From: CALNXN01 sp942490645
GTDB lineage: Bacteria > Pseudomonadota > Alphaproteobacteria > Rhodobacterales > Rhodobacteraceae
Assembly: GCA_942490645.1 (NCBI GenBank)
Contig: CALNXN010000010.1
Location: 372,001-436,000 of the forward strand
Reading direction: 5' to 3'
Length of the DNA: 64,000 nt
How positions within the stretch are numbered: position 1 is the first letter of the stretch; every line of letters begins with the position of its first letter. The notes under the pieces are model-generated. The model did not search any database. It was not told the DNA's origin and saw only the letters and a program-made list of their open reading frames with translations. A program made the translations under genes and the position numbers. Shown piece after piece: positions 17,684 through 25,790 of the stretch.

Positions 17684-19774
17684 ATGGTCAAAACGAAACA
17701 TGACGGACCTATTCTGGAGATCGACAAGCTGTCGATTTCGTTTTTCACGCGGCTGCGGGAAATCCCGGCGGTCATGGATTTTTCGGTCAATGTACAGCCC
17801 GGTGAGGCCGTGGGTTTGGTGGGCGAGTCTGGCTGCGGCAAAAGTACGGTTGCGCTGGGGGTCATGCAGGACCTTGGCAAGAACGGGCGCGTCGTGGGCG
17901 GGTCGATCAAGTTCAAGGGGCGTGATCTGGGCGAAATGAGTGATGAAGAGCTACGCGATATCCGTGGCTCTGAAATTGCGATGATCTATCAGGAGCCGAT
18001 GGCATCCCTGAACCCCGCGATGAAGATCGGCAGGCAGTTGATGGAAGTGCCGATGATCCACCAGGGCGCATCGGAAAAGGATGCTTACGACCGAGCGCTA
18101 CAGGTTGTGACGGACGTTAAGCTACCCGACCCCAAACGCATATTGAACAGCTATCCGCATCAGCTGTCTGGCGGGCAGCAACAGCGGATCGTGATCGCCA
18201 TGGCGTTGATGTCGGAGCCGGCCCTGCTGATATTGGATGAGCCCACGACCGCGCTTGACGTGACGGTTGAGGCGGCGATTGTCGAGTTGGTCAAGGATTT
18301 GGGTCGCAAGTACGGCACATCGATGCTGTTCATCAGCCACAATCTTGGCTTGGTGCTGGAAACCTGCGACCGCATATGCGTGATGTATTCCGGCGAAGCC
18401 GTGGAGCGCGGATCAATCGAAGATGTGTTCGACACAATGCAGCACCCCTACACGCAAGCGCTCTTTCGCTCGATCCCGTTGCCGGGTGCGGATAAGAACG
18501 CGCGCCCGCTGGTGGCCATTCCGGGCAACTTCCCGCTGCCGCATGAACGGCCCAACGGGTGCAACTTCGGCCCGCGCTGCGACTATTTCGAGGCCGGACG
18601 CTGTGATCAGGGCCATATCGTGATGGAGCCGGTGCCAGGCAATGATCGTCACCACACGCGCTGTCTGAAGTTCAAGGAGATCGATTGGGATGCGCCGATG
18701 GAACTGGCCGAGGTCAAGACCAAGGGCGAGATCGGCGATGTGGTCCTGAAGATGGACAACCTCAAGAAATACTATGAGGTTGCGGCCAATGCGATTTTCG
18801 GCGGCGGCGACAAGAAGGTCGTCAAGGCCAATGAAACGCTGAGCTTTGAGGCCCGCGAATCCGAAACGCTGGCCATTGTGGGCGAATCCGGCTGCGGCAA
18901 ATCGACGTTTGCCAAGGTGCTGATGGGGTTGGAAACAGCCACGGAAGGTTCGATTACGCTGGGCAACAAGCCGATACATGATGTGCCCATCGAAGAGCGT
19001 GACACCCAGACGGTGGCGGATATTCAGATGGTGTTCCAAAACCCCTTTGACACGCTCAACCCCTCCATGACCGTGGGGCGACAGATCGTGCGGGCGCTGG
19101 AAATCTTCAAGATCGGCAACAGCGAGGCGGAACGCTGGGAGCGGATGCTCAAGCTGTTGGATCTGGTGAAGCTGCCACGCGAATTTGCGACACGGATGCC
19201 GCGGCAATTATCAGGTGGCCAAAAGCAGCGCGTTGGTATTGCGCGCGCCTTTGCGGGTGATGCGCGGATCGTTGTGGCGGATGAACCCGTTTCGGCGCTG
19301 GATGTGTCGGTGCAGGCGGCGGTGACGGATCTGCTGATGGAAATCCAGCGCGAACATAAAACCACCCTGCTCTTCATCTCTCACGACCTTAGTATTGTGC
19401 GCTATCTCAGCGACCGGGTGATGGTGATGTATCTGGGGCATGTGGTGGAACTTGGCACCACAGATCAGGTGTTCAGCCCGCCCTATCACCCCTATACGGA
19501 GGCGCTGTTGTCGGCCGTTCCCATCGCGGACACCTCTGTCAAAAAGCGCCACATCGTTCTGGATGGGGATATTCCGTCTGCTATGAACCCGCCGTCAGGT
19601 TGCCCGTTCCAGACACGGTGCCGCTGGAAATCAGAAGTTCCGGGAGGTTTGTGTGAAAAAGAAGTGCCTCCGGTACGCATGCTGCCGGGTGATCATCAGA
19701 TCAAATGTCACCTGTCCGACGAAAAGCTGGCCGAGATGGAACCTGTCATCGAATTGGGTGTGGCTGCCGAATAG
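17684..19774 (+). CDS. Fused dipeptide ABC transporter ATPase (DppD-DppF)
   Basis: This single 696-residue protein carries both nucleotide-binding domains of a family-5 importer. The first has Walker A GESGCGKST (47-55), signature LSGGQQQR and Walker B LLILDEPTTALDV. The second has Walker A GESGCGKST (about 400-408), LSGGQKQRVGIARAFAGD and DEPVSALDV. Each half ends in the oligopeptide-transporter C-terminal cysteine motif (NGCNFGPRCDYF; SGCPFQTRCRW), which in relatives can bind an iron-sulfur cluster. The ATG at 17684 has AGGGAG upstream. A bidirectional terminator follows. No substrate-binding protein gene accompanies the operon. Confidence 0.95.
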   Translation: MVKTKHDGPILEIDKLSISFFTRLREIPAVMDFSVNVQPGEAVGLVGESGCGKSTVALGVMQDLGKNGRVVGGSIKFKGRDLGEMSDEELRDIRGSEIAMIYQEPMASLNPAMKIGRQLMEVPMIHQGASEKDAYDRALQVVTDVKLPDPKRILNSYPHQLSGGQQQRIVIAMALMSEPALLILDEPTTALDVTVEAAIVELVKDLGRKYGTSMLFISHNLGLVLETCDRICVMYSGEAVERGSIEDVFDTMQHPYTQALFRSIPLPGADKNARPLVAIPGNFPLPHERPNGCNFGPRCDYFEAGRCDQGHIVMEPVPGNDRHHTRCLKFKEIDWDAPMELAEVKTKGEIGDVVLKMDNLKKYYEVAANAIFGGGDKKVVKANETLSFEARESETLAIVGESGCGKSTFAKVLMGLETATEGSITLGNKPIHDVPIEERDTQTVADIQMVFQNPFDTLNPSMTVGRQIVRALEIFKIGNSEAERWERMLKLLDLVKLPREFATRMPRQLSGGQKQRVGIARAFAGDARIVVADEPVSALDVSVQAAVTDLLMEIQREHKTTLLFISHDLSIVRYLSDRVMVMYLGHVVELGTTDQVFSPPYHPYTEALLSAVPIADTSVKKRHIVLDGDIPSAMNPPSGCPFQTRCRWKSEVPGGLCEKEVPPVRMLPGDHQIKCHLSDEKLAEMEPVIELGVAAE

Positions 19775-19797
19775 CACTGCCTTGGCGAACGACGAAA

Positions 19798-19829
19798 AAA
19801 AGGGCGGCTCAATACTGAGCCGCCCTTTT
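19798..19829. terminator. Bidirectional intrinsic terminator
   Basis: Perfect 14-base arms (AAAAGGGCGGCTCA and its complement) flank a 4-base loop, with an A-run on the left and a T-run on the right. It lies between the transporter ATPase stop (plus) and the stop of the small membrane protein gene (minus), and fits termination from both sides. Confidence 0.9.
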
Positions 19830-19850
19830 GCGTTTGGTGATCGGGGGCAA

Positions 19851-20273
19851 TCAAACCAAAAGCATCAGCATAAAACCACTCAGATAGGACAGCGCCAACA
19901 GCGACAGACCGGGTTTGGCACCACCTTTGACCAATGCAGCAAACATCAACAGTGGGGCCAAGGCCATCGCACCCAGGCTTGCTGGCAACATCACGGAATT
20001 CATTGACGTGCCCGGCCCCCACATCCATCCCTCGGTTGTGGCACCCAGCAAAGCCAGACCGCCAACAACACCAAGGCTGGCGCCCACGCTCATCGGCAAC
20101 AAAAGCCGCGCGACCGGTTTGGCCCCCTTGCCCAGATTGACGGTGTGATTTTGCGTAATGTCGGCCGTTTGAGGAGCGCGCATCGGTGCGCGGCGGCTGC
20201 GTTTTGGCATCTCGGCGTGGGCTTGTGCCCTTTGGATCCGTTCGATGCGTGCGTGAAAGTTCGCCGTGGCCAT
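19851..20273 (-). CDS. Hypothetical membrane protein, 140 residues
   Basis: The first 60 residues are basic and polar (ATANFHARIERIQRAQAHAE, RSRRAPMRAPQ). They are followed by three hydrophobic segments at about 60-80, 95-115 and 120-140. The ATG at 20273 has GGGAG 6 bases upstream and is preferred to the ATG at 20288. The protein is probably an inner-membrane protein with a cytoplasmic N-terminus. I recognise no family. It stands alone, convergent with the ABC transporter operon. Confidence 0.7.
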   Translation of the reverse strand: MATANFHARIERIQRAQAHAEMPKRSRRAPMRAPQTADITQNHTVNLGKGAKPVARLLLPMSVGASLGVVGGLALLGATTEGWMWGPGTSMNSVMLPASLGAMALAPLLMFAALVKGGAKPGLSLLALSYLSGFMLMLLV

Positions 20274-20443
20274 TCTGGTCTCCCTCATCCGTGTCCCTTT
20301 CTATTTGAAGTGGAAATTGGGCGCGTCTGTGACGAGGAACGGCAGCATTTGTGGTAAAGCTGCGGAAAAGGTTTGATTGTCATTTGGAGGGTGAACAATG
20401 CCCGATTTGGGCAAGGACTATGCGCGATAGAGCTGACGTGTGG

Positions 20444-21028
20444 TCAGCTTCCCCAGATGATCCGCACATAGTTTTTGGTCTCACGGAAAGGTGGCACGCC
20501 ACCGTATTTCTGCACTGCTGCGGGCCCCGCGTTATAGGCGGCCAGCGCCAGACGCCAACTGCCAAACGTGCGGTACTGCGCCTTGAGATACCGCGCACCG
20601 CCTTCCAAATTCTGCGCGGGATCATCCGCATTCACTCGCAACTCGCGCGCGGTTTGCGGCATCAACTGCGCCAGCCCCATCGCCCCCTTGTGCGAACGCG
20701 CATTCGGATTCCAACCGGATTCCTGCTGCACAAGACGCAAGAACAAATCCTCCGGTACCCCATGCCTGCGCGCGGCATCCCGCGCCATGTTCAGATAAGC
20801 GCCCCGATATTTGCCGTTATATCCCGGACTAGCCCATTTGGATGGCGTGTTGACGCTGGGCGGCTGCAGGCGCACCGAGTTGTTGTATTGCTGAGACGCG
20901 CGGTTATCGAGGATCTTCTTTTGCGACGAAAACAGTTTCGCCCTGTTCTTGGACGAGAACACATCCGCATATGCGCTTCCTGCACATATGACGCTGGCCG
21001 CGATGATCGCTGCTAGCAGTTTGCGCAT
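20444..21028 (-). CDS. Lytic transglycosylase (SLT family)
   Basis: It is expected to cleave the MurNAc-GlcNAc bond of peptidoglycan to the 1,6-anhydro product. The 194 residues begin with a signal peptide (cleavage near 21, AYA-D). A linker follows, then the SLT domain (about 75-190) with catalytic Glu103 in QQESGWNPNA, the GAMGLAQLMPQTA motif and ALAAYNAGPAAVQKYGG. The ATG at 21028 is preferred over a GTG six bases upstream. A hairpin overlaps the stop codon (20431-20449) but lacks a T-tract. Confidence 0.93.
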   Translation of the reverse strand: MRKLLAAIIAASVICAGSAYADVFSSKNRAKLFSSQKKILDNRASQQYNNSVRLQPPSVNTPSKWASPGYNGKYRGAYLNMARDAARRHGVPEDLFLRLVQQESGWNPNARSHKGAMGLAQLMPQTARELRVNADDPAQNLEGGARYLKAQYRTFGSWRLALAAYNAGPAAVQKYGGVPPFRETKNYVRIIWGS

Positions 21029-21235
21029 GTCCACCTTGCCTCGCCTTCACACAATCAGTCGAAACTATACCCGGTTTTGCCGCGCAATCCAGCCCCGCCC
21101 GACGCTTCGCCTGTGGGTTGCATTGACCGGGTTAACTCTGTTTCAACCAATCTGCACACGATATAGGGTGTCTCAAATTGTCTGTATCGGGATTCGTCGC
21201 CGGCAGACACAACGCCACGAACTCAGGGGGGCACT

Positions 21236-21730
21236 ATGGCAGGCTCAGTAAACAAGGTCATTCTCATCGGCAATCTGGGGCGCGACCCCGAAGTGCGCAC
21301 ATTCCAGAACGGCGGCAAGGTGTGCAACCTGCGCATCGCAACCTCCGAAACCTGGAAAGACAAACAGTCGGGCGAGCGCAAAGAGCGCACCGAATGGCAT
21401 TCCGTCGCGATCTTCTCCGAACCGCTGGCCCGCGTGGCCGAGCAATATCTGCGCAAAGGCTCCAAGGTCTATATCGAAGGCCAGCTTGAGACCCGCAAAT
21501 GGCAAGACCAATCCGGTCAGGATCGCTATTCCACCGAGGTCGTACTGCGTCCCTATTCCTCCACGCTGACGATGCTGGATGGCCGCGACGGTGGTGGCGG
21601 TGGCGGCAACTTCGGTGGCGGAGGCGGTGGCGATTCCATGGGCTATGACGACCGTGGCGACAGCATGGGCGGCGGCAATTCACCCAGCCCCGCACCATCG
21701 CGCGATCTGGATGACGAAATCCCGTTCTGA
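21236..21730 (+). CDS. ssb: Single-stranded DNA-binding protein
   Basis: SSB coats single-stranded DNA and recruits repair and replication partners through its tail. The 164 residues have an OB-fold (1-110; VNKVILIGNLGRDPEVR, EWHSVAIF, YIEGQLETRKW), a Gly-rich flexible linker (about 118-150) and the acidic C-terminal tip DLDDEIPF. The ATG is preceded by GGGGG. It overlaps the next gene by one base. Confidence 0.97.
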   Translation: MAGSVNKVILIGNLGRDPEVRTFQNGGKVCNLRIATSETWKDKQSGERKERTEWHSVAIFSEPLARVAEQYLRKGSKVYIEGQLETRKWQDQSGQDRYSTEVVLRPYSSTLTMLDGRDGGGGGGNFGGGGGGDSMGYDDRGDSMGGGNSPSPAPSRDLDDEIPF

Positions 21731-22164
21731 TGGACGACGCCCAGATCCGCACCCTGACCGAACAGGACGCGGATCAGGCGTTGGTTCTGTACAATCAACT
21801 CACGGTCGGCCCGCCCGCCCGTGAAACAGGCCCGTTCTCAACCGTGCTGCAGCATCCCGGCACGCAGGTGTTCGGCGCTTTTGACCACGGCACACTGGCC
21901 GCGATGGTGACGCTGCATCTGCTGCCCAATGTGCTGTGGAATGCGCGGCCCTACGGGTTGATCGAAAACGTCATCACGCACCAAGATCACCGCAAACGCG
22001 GTCATGGCAAACGTGTCTTGCAGGCGGCCTGCGATGCCGCTTGGGGCGCAGACGCTTACAAGATCATGCTGATGACGGGCAAAGGCCGCGGCGCCACGGG
22101 GTTTTACGAAGCGGTCGGGTTTTCCGGGCAGGACAAGTACGCCATGGTGATGCGGCGCAACTAG
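21730..22164 (+). CDS. GNAT-family N-acetyltransferase
   Basis: The 144 residues have a GNAT fold with the acetyl-CoA loop HQDHRKRGHGKRVLQAACD and C-terminal GATGFYEAVGF. The ATG overlaps the ssb stop (TGATG), suggesting coupled translation. The acceptor substrate is unknown. The C-terminal motif pattern is typical of small-molecule or ribosomal-protein acetyltransferases and does not allow a choice. Confidence 0.88.
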   Translation: MDDAQIRTLTEQDADQALVLYNQLTVGPPARETGPFSTVLQHPGTQVFGAFDHGTLAAMVTLHLLPNVLWNARPYGLIENVITHQDHRKRGHGKRVLQAACDAAWGADAYKIMLMTGKGRGATGFYEAVGFSGQDKYAMVMRRN

Positions 22165-22482
22165 AGCCTGCGGTTTCGCTCAATGCAGAGTTTCGGCCAC
22201 GCGGTACGAACTGAGTTTTCTGCCGCCACATTACCGACCTGAACAGGGCTTGGCTTTTAGGCGGCGCACCTAATCGCATTGCACTGGGGCTTTTCTCAAC
22301 TGTTTCGCTGAAAAACTGGACAAACGACCGGTATATGGATCGCTCTTTCAAAGCATGCACATCGAGCCACAATCTTGCGCAGCAATGACCATCCTGTGGC
22401 ATAGGGCATGCACCGCCGCAGTTGTCAGCTTGCGGTCGCAGCAGGCATTTGATCTTGGTCTTCTGCAGCCAACCTGAACACA
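22165..22482. other. Non-coding stretch between GNAT gene and TetR remnant
   Basis: The 318 bases carry no frame with a convincing ribosome-binding site or family match, no tRNA and no terminator with a T-tract. The region follows the GNAT stop and the 3' end of the frameshifted regulator, and I see nothing recognisable in it. Confidence 0.5.
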
Positions 22483-23086
22483 CTAAACGTTGCCACGATC
22501 CAGAATTGACAGCGCCAAGGACAAAACCGCCTTGGGGTCTTCGCCGCGCGCACGCCGGTCCAGGGCCAGTCCAATCTGTGCATGGAGAAAATCGGCTGCA
22601 AGTTCCACAGGGATATCGCCTGACCAATCACCAGCTTTCGCGCGCCTCAGTGAAAAGTTTGATGTACGCGGCAATCGCCATGCCTTCCATTGCAGTGACA
22701 AGGGCTTGGGTATTCTCCCCCAGACGAGGCTTGGCAGCGCGCATCTTGACGAACAGGCAGCCATGATCGTGTGTTGCGTCCTGTGCTGCCATGAACGCCA
22801 CGCGTCTCACCTTGTCTTCAAAACGCCCCTCCCCCTCAAGAATCCCCAACAGCTCTCCCAAAACCGTCTGCGCATAGTTTTCCAACGCGGCATAGGTCAG
22901 CCCGTCTTCGTTGCCAAATTCCCGATAAACCGAGGGCTTGGACACCCCCGCCGCCTTGCAGATCGCATTGAGTGAGACATCCGTCGGGCCGTGCTCCCAA
23001 TAGGCCTGCATGGCAGTCTTGGTTACATCGGCCTTGTTGAAGGTCATAGGTCGACCACGTCGAGCTTTCGGGCGGGGATCGGACAT
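22483..23086 (-). pseudogene. TetR/AcrR-family regulator with a frameshift near residue 150
   Basis: The first frame (from ATG at 23086) encodes an N-terminal helix-turn-helix (KADVTKTAMQAYWEHGPTDV, AICKAAGVSKPSVYREFGNE) and most of the ligand domain, then stops at 22628 after LFTEARESW. The adjacent frame continues without interruption as GDWSGDIPVELAADFLHAQI to a stop at 22483 and has the typical C-terminal helices of the family. Removing one T at about 22634-22637 restores a 200-residue protein. The break is therefore a single-base insertion, either a genuine mutation or a sequencing error. It is divergent from a membrane-protein gene and next to a perfect palindromic operator. Confidence 0.85.
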
Positions 23087-23132
23087 TTAAATACCAGATA
23101 GTTTTTTATTGTTGACGAGAACAGTAATATTA

Positions 23133-23150
23133 ACATACCGATTGGTATGT
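23133..23150. promoter_or_regulatory. Palindromic operator of the TetR-type regulator
   Basis: An 18-base site, ACATACC-GATT-GGTATGT, with perfect 7-base arms, lies between the divergent regulator and membrane-protein genes. It is 47 bases from the regulator ATG and 69 bases from the other start. Such TACC-N4-GGTA palindromes are usual TetR operators. A TTGACG hexamer lies 15 bases before it. Confidence 0.75.
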
Positions 23151-23218
23151 AAATTCGCAACAAGTTGCTTTGGCACCCCTACATCCAATTCTGCACATCC
23201 AAATCTCAAGGGCACCGC

Positions 23219-23752
23219 ATGACTGAACTCAGCATTTCCACGATTGGCCTGATCCTACTCATGGTTCCGTTCCTTGTACACGGTATCGAAGTTCTCTTCC
23301 CGACACAGGCACGGTGGGTTGTGAATTGGGTCTTGCCTTTCTTTTCCCCGAAGCTGCCAGACCCCGCCACGGCGTTGAGTTTGGATGATCAGCTTTCGAT
23401 GATGGATGCCGCGCGCGCAGCGGCCCCACAGGACAAGGCGCGCGCAGCCCAAGACTACGTGTTCCTGCTCATGTTTGAACAACGCCAAGGTGCTATCTGT
23501 TTCACCGCCGCCGCGATCGGCGCGGTTTACGGGCTCAGCCTTGAGCTTGTTGATCGTGACGCATTGCACTTCGTGTTTGGCGTGATCGCCGTCTTGATGA
23601 TGCTGGTGAATGCAAATCAGGCTGGATTTCCATTCTTTGGAAATCATCCTCGGGTATCGCGCAACGGCAAACACGTAGGGATCGTGTTCACTCCGTTTTG
23701 GGCGGTTGCCGCTCTGTGCAACGTGTTGGGTTTTACCTACGCGTTGGCGTAG
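23219..23752 (+). CDS. Hypothetical membrane protein divergent from TetR regulator
   Basis: From the ATG at 23219 (AAGGG upstream) the protein has 177 residues. There are hydrophobic segments at about 8-26, 88-105, 114-132 and 158-175. Between the first two lies an amphipathic stretch with LSLDDQLSMMDAARAAAPQD. No enzymatic motif is visible. Its divergent placement with a TetR operator in the gap suggests it is the repressor's target, perhaps induced by a small hydrophobic compound. The function is unknown. Confidence 0.75.
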   Translation: MTELSISTIGLILLMVPFLVHGIEVLFPTQARWVVNWVLPFFSPKLPDPATALSLDDQLSMMDAARAAAPQDKARAAQDYVFLLMFEQRQGAICFTAAAIGAVYGLSLELVDRDALHFVFGVIAVLMMLVNANQAGFPFFGNHPRVSRNGKHVGIVFTPFWAVAALCNVLGFTYALA

Positions 23753-23860
23753 CGCGATCAGCAAAGCAGACCCTGTGCTCGACGCTTTATCAGTGGCTTC
23801 GAAGCTCAAACCAGACCGTGCGTATGCCGCAATCAACACGCCGCGCGCACTGATTCCACC

Positions 23861-24964
23861 TTACATGGCGCGTTTCAGCGCCTCCAGCACCACATCACGC
23901 GGCACATCCGCCGTGACAAAGGCATCCCCGATCCCGCGCGCCAGAATAAAGCGCAACGTGCCATCGACGACCTTTTTGTCCTGCCCCATCAGCGCGAGCA
24001 GCGCCTCGGGCGAGCCAACATCCCCGTCAATGTCGCTGATGTCGACTTTCATACCCATGGTGCGCAGGTGCGCGCGCACACGGCTTGGGTCTTCCTGACT
24101 GCACAACCCCAGACGCGCCGACACATCAAAGGCCAGCGCGCATCCGATCGCGACACCTTCACCGTGCAACAGACGGCTCGAATACCCCGTTGCCGCCTCC
24201 AGCGCGTGGCCGAATGTATGCCCGAGGTTCAGCAGCGCCCGGTCGCCCTGCTCCGTCTCGTCACGGATCACGATATCGGCCTTCATCTGCACCGAACGGC
24301 GCACCGCTTCGACGCGTGTGACCATATCTCCGGCGGCCAGTGCGGGGCCTTGCGTCTCCAGCCACTCAAAAAACGCAGAATCGCCCAACAGCCCGTATTT
24401 GACGACCTCGCCATAACCGGCCAGAAAATCGCGCGGCTCCAGCGTGCCCAGAACGCGGGTGTCTGCCAGCACGAGGCTGGGCTGATGGAATGCGCCGATC
24501 AAGTTCTTGCCCTGTGCCGCGTTGATGCCTGTCTTGCCCCCTACCGAGCTATCGACCTGCGCCAGCAAAGACGTGGGCACTTGCACGAACCGCACACCGC
24601 GCCGCAGAATCGCGGCGGCAAAGCCAACCAGATCACCGATCACACCGCCACCAAAGGCCACCACCACATCACCGCGTTCGACCTTTTGATCCAGAAGCCA
24701 GCCCACCGTCTGTTCCAATGGGCCCCATGATTTGGTGGCTTCTCCGGGCGGCAGCTGCAAGGCTTCCATCGTGATGCCGGCCTGCGCCAAACCGGTGCGC
24801 AATGCCTCAAGATGCAGGGCGCCCACCGTCTGATCCGTCACAACTGCCACACGCGGGCGGCGCAACAAAGGGGCGATCCGCGTGCCGGAGTCTTCCAGCA
24901 AGTCAGGGCCAATGACCACGTCATAGGCACGCCCCGGCAGGGCCACTCGTACCGTTTCACGCAT
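23861..24964 (-). CDS. aroB: 3-dehydroquinate synthase AroB
   Basis: AroB cyclises DAHP to 3-dehydroquinate, the second shikimate step, using NAD and a divalent metal. The 367 residues show the NAD-binding GGGVIGDLVGFAAAI, PTSLLAQVDSSVGGKTGIN, and the metal-ligand regions RDETEQGDRALLNLGHTFGHA and LLHGEGVAIG. The ATG at 24964 overlaps the aroK stop by 8 bases, which fixes the start. The aroK-aroB pair is conserved across proteobacteria. Confidence 0.96.
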   Translation of the reverse strand: MRETVRVALPGRAYDVVIGPDLLEDSGTRIAPLLRRPRVAVVTDQTVGALHLEALRTGLAQAGITMEALQLPPGEATKSWGPLEQTVGWLLDQKVERGDVVVAFGGGVIGDLVGFAAAILRRGVRFVQVPTSLLAQVDSSVGGKTGINAAQGKNLIGAFHQPSLVLADTRVLGTLEPRDFLAGYGEVVKYGLLGDSAFFEWLETQGPALAAGDMVTRVEAVRRSVQMKADIVIRDETEQGDRALLNLGHTFGHALEAATGYSSRLLHGEGVAIGCALAFDVSARLGLCSQEDPSRVRAHLRTMGMKVDISDIDGDVGSPEALLALMGQDKKVVDGTLRFILARGIGDAFVTADVPRDVVLEALKRAM

Positions 24965-25550
24965 CGGTCCGCTCCAACACATCGTGGCGGGTCAGCAGGG
25001 TTTGGATCACCCGCTCCGCCATATCTTCAATCGCCAGACCCGGCGCGCAAGGCACCCGCAAATCGGCTTTCTGGTAGTCTGGCACCCGCGCCTCATAGAG
25101 CGCGCGCAGCGTGGCGCGCGGGTTGTCGGTTTTCAGCAAGGGGCGCGTGTCACGATGCTTGACCCGGCTCCACAGCAGATCCAGATCGGCATCCAGCCAC
25201 ACCGACACACCGCGCGCGGTGATATTGGCACGGTTGACCGGTGACAAGAATGCTCCGCCCCCTGTCGAGAGCACGCCGCGCTGTTCGTCCAGCAGACGGC
25301 TGATCACTTCGGTTTCGCGGGCGCGGAAAAATGCTTCGCCATCACGCGCAAAGATTTCAGGCACGGTCATGTTGGCCGCCGCTTCGATTTCAGCATCACT
25401 GTCCAGAAACGGCACCCCAAGGGTCGCCGCCAGCGCCCGGCCCACGGCCGTTTTGCCAGCGCCCATCATGCCCACCATCGCGACGGTTTTCTTCAGCCAA
25501 AAGCCCCGCGTCGTCGCTTTATTTGCCTCATGTTGCTGAATTTTGCTCAT
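24957..25550 (-). CDS. aroK: Shikimate kinase
   Basis: AroK phosphorylates shikimate at the 3-OH. The 197 residues carry Walker A GMMGAGKTAVG, DSDAEIEAA (shikimate and Mg-binding aspartate), the lid region and LSTGGGAFL. The N-terminus of about 20 residues before the fold is polar. The ATG at 25550 is chosen because the longer frame (to 25607) lacks homology and overlaps the divergent promoter. It lies upstream of and overlaps aroB. Confidence 0.95.
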   Translation of the reverse strand: MSKIQQHEANKATTRGFWLKKTVAMVGMMGAGKTAVGRALAATLGVPFLDSDAEIEAAANMTVPEIFARDGEAFFRARETEVISRLLDEQRGVLSTGGGAFLSPVNRANITARGVSVWLDADLDLLWSRVKHRDTRPLLKTDNPRATLRALYEARVPDYQKADLRVPCAPGLAIEDMAERVIQTLLTRHDVLERTDA

Positions 25551-25631
25551 ATCGCTTTGAATGACGTGATATTGACGAAAAGGCCATATATAAGTTGCAC
25601 AAAACACATCAAGAACAGGGCAGCAGTACCA

Positions 25632-25781
25632 ATGGGTCGTATCTTCAAATTCCTGATCTATCTGGCATGCCTGAGCTTTATCGGGCTTGTGGGCTACGCT
25701 TATGTTGGGCCGTACTTCGGCGTCAACTTCTCCGCCAGCCAGACAGAAACGCGCGTGCCTGTGACGCTCAATGCCGATTAA
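25632..25781 (+). CDS. 49-residue single-pass membrane protein
   Basis: The frame starts MGRIFKFLIYLACLSFIGLV, with one transmembrane helix (about 6-26), and ends with a polar tail (QTETRVPVTLNAD). It is divergent from aroK and 9 bases before the next gene, likely co-transcribed with it and xerD. I believe similar small proteins occur at this locus in related bacteria, from memory and unverified. No known function. Confidence 0.75.
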   Translation: MGRIFKFLIYLACLSFIGLVGYAYVGPYFGVNFSASQTETRVPVTLNAD

Positions 25782-25790
25782 GGCACCAGG

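Noticed and set aside
20400..20432. Ten-codon frame with a strong GGAGGG site just before the transglycosylase stop
   Set aside because: It points to no downstream gene on its strand and is too short to assess; it is probably chance.
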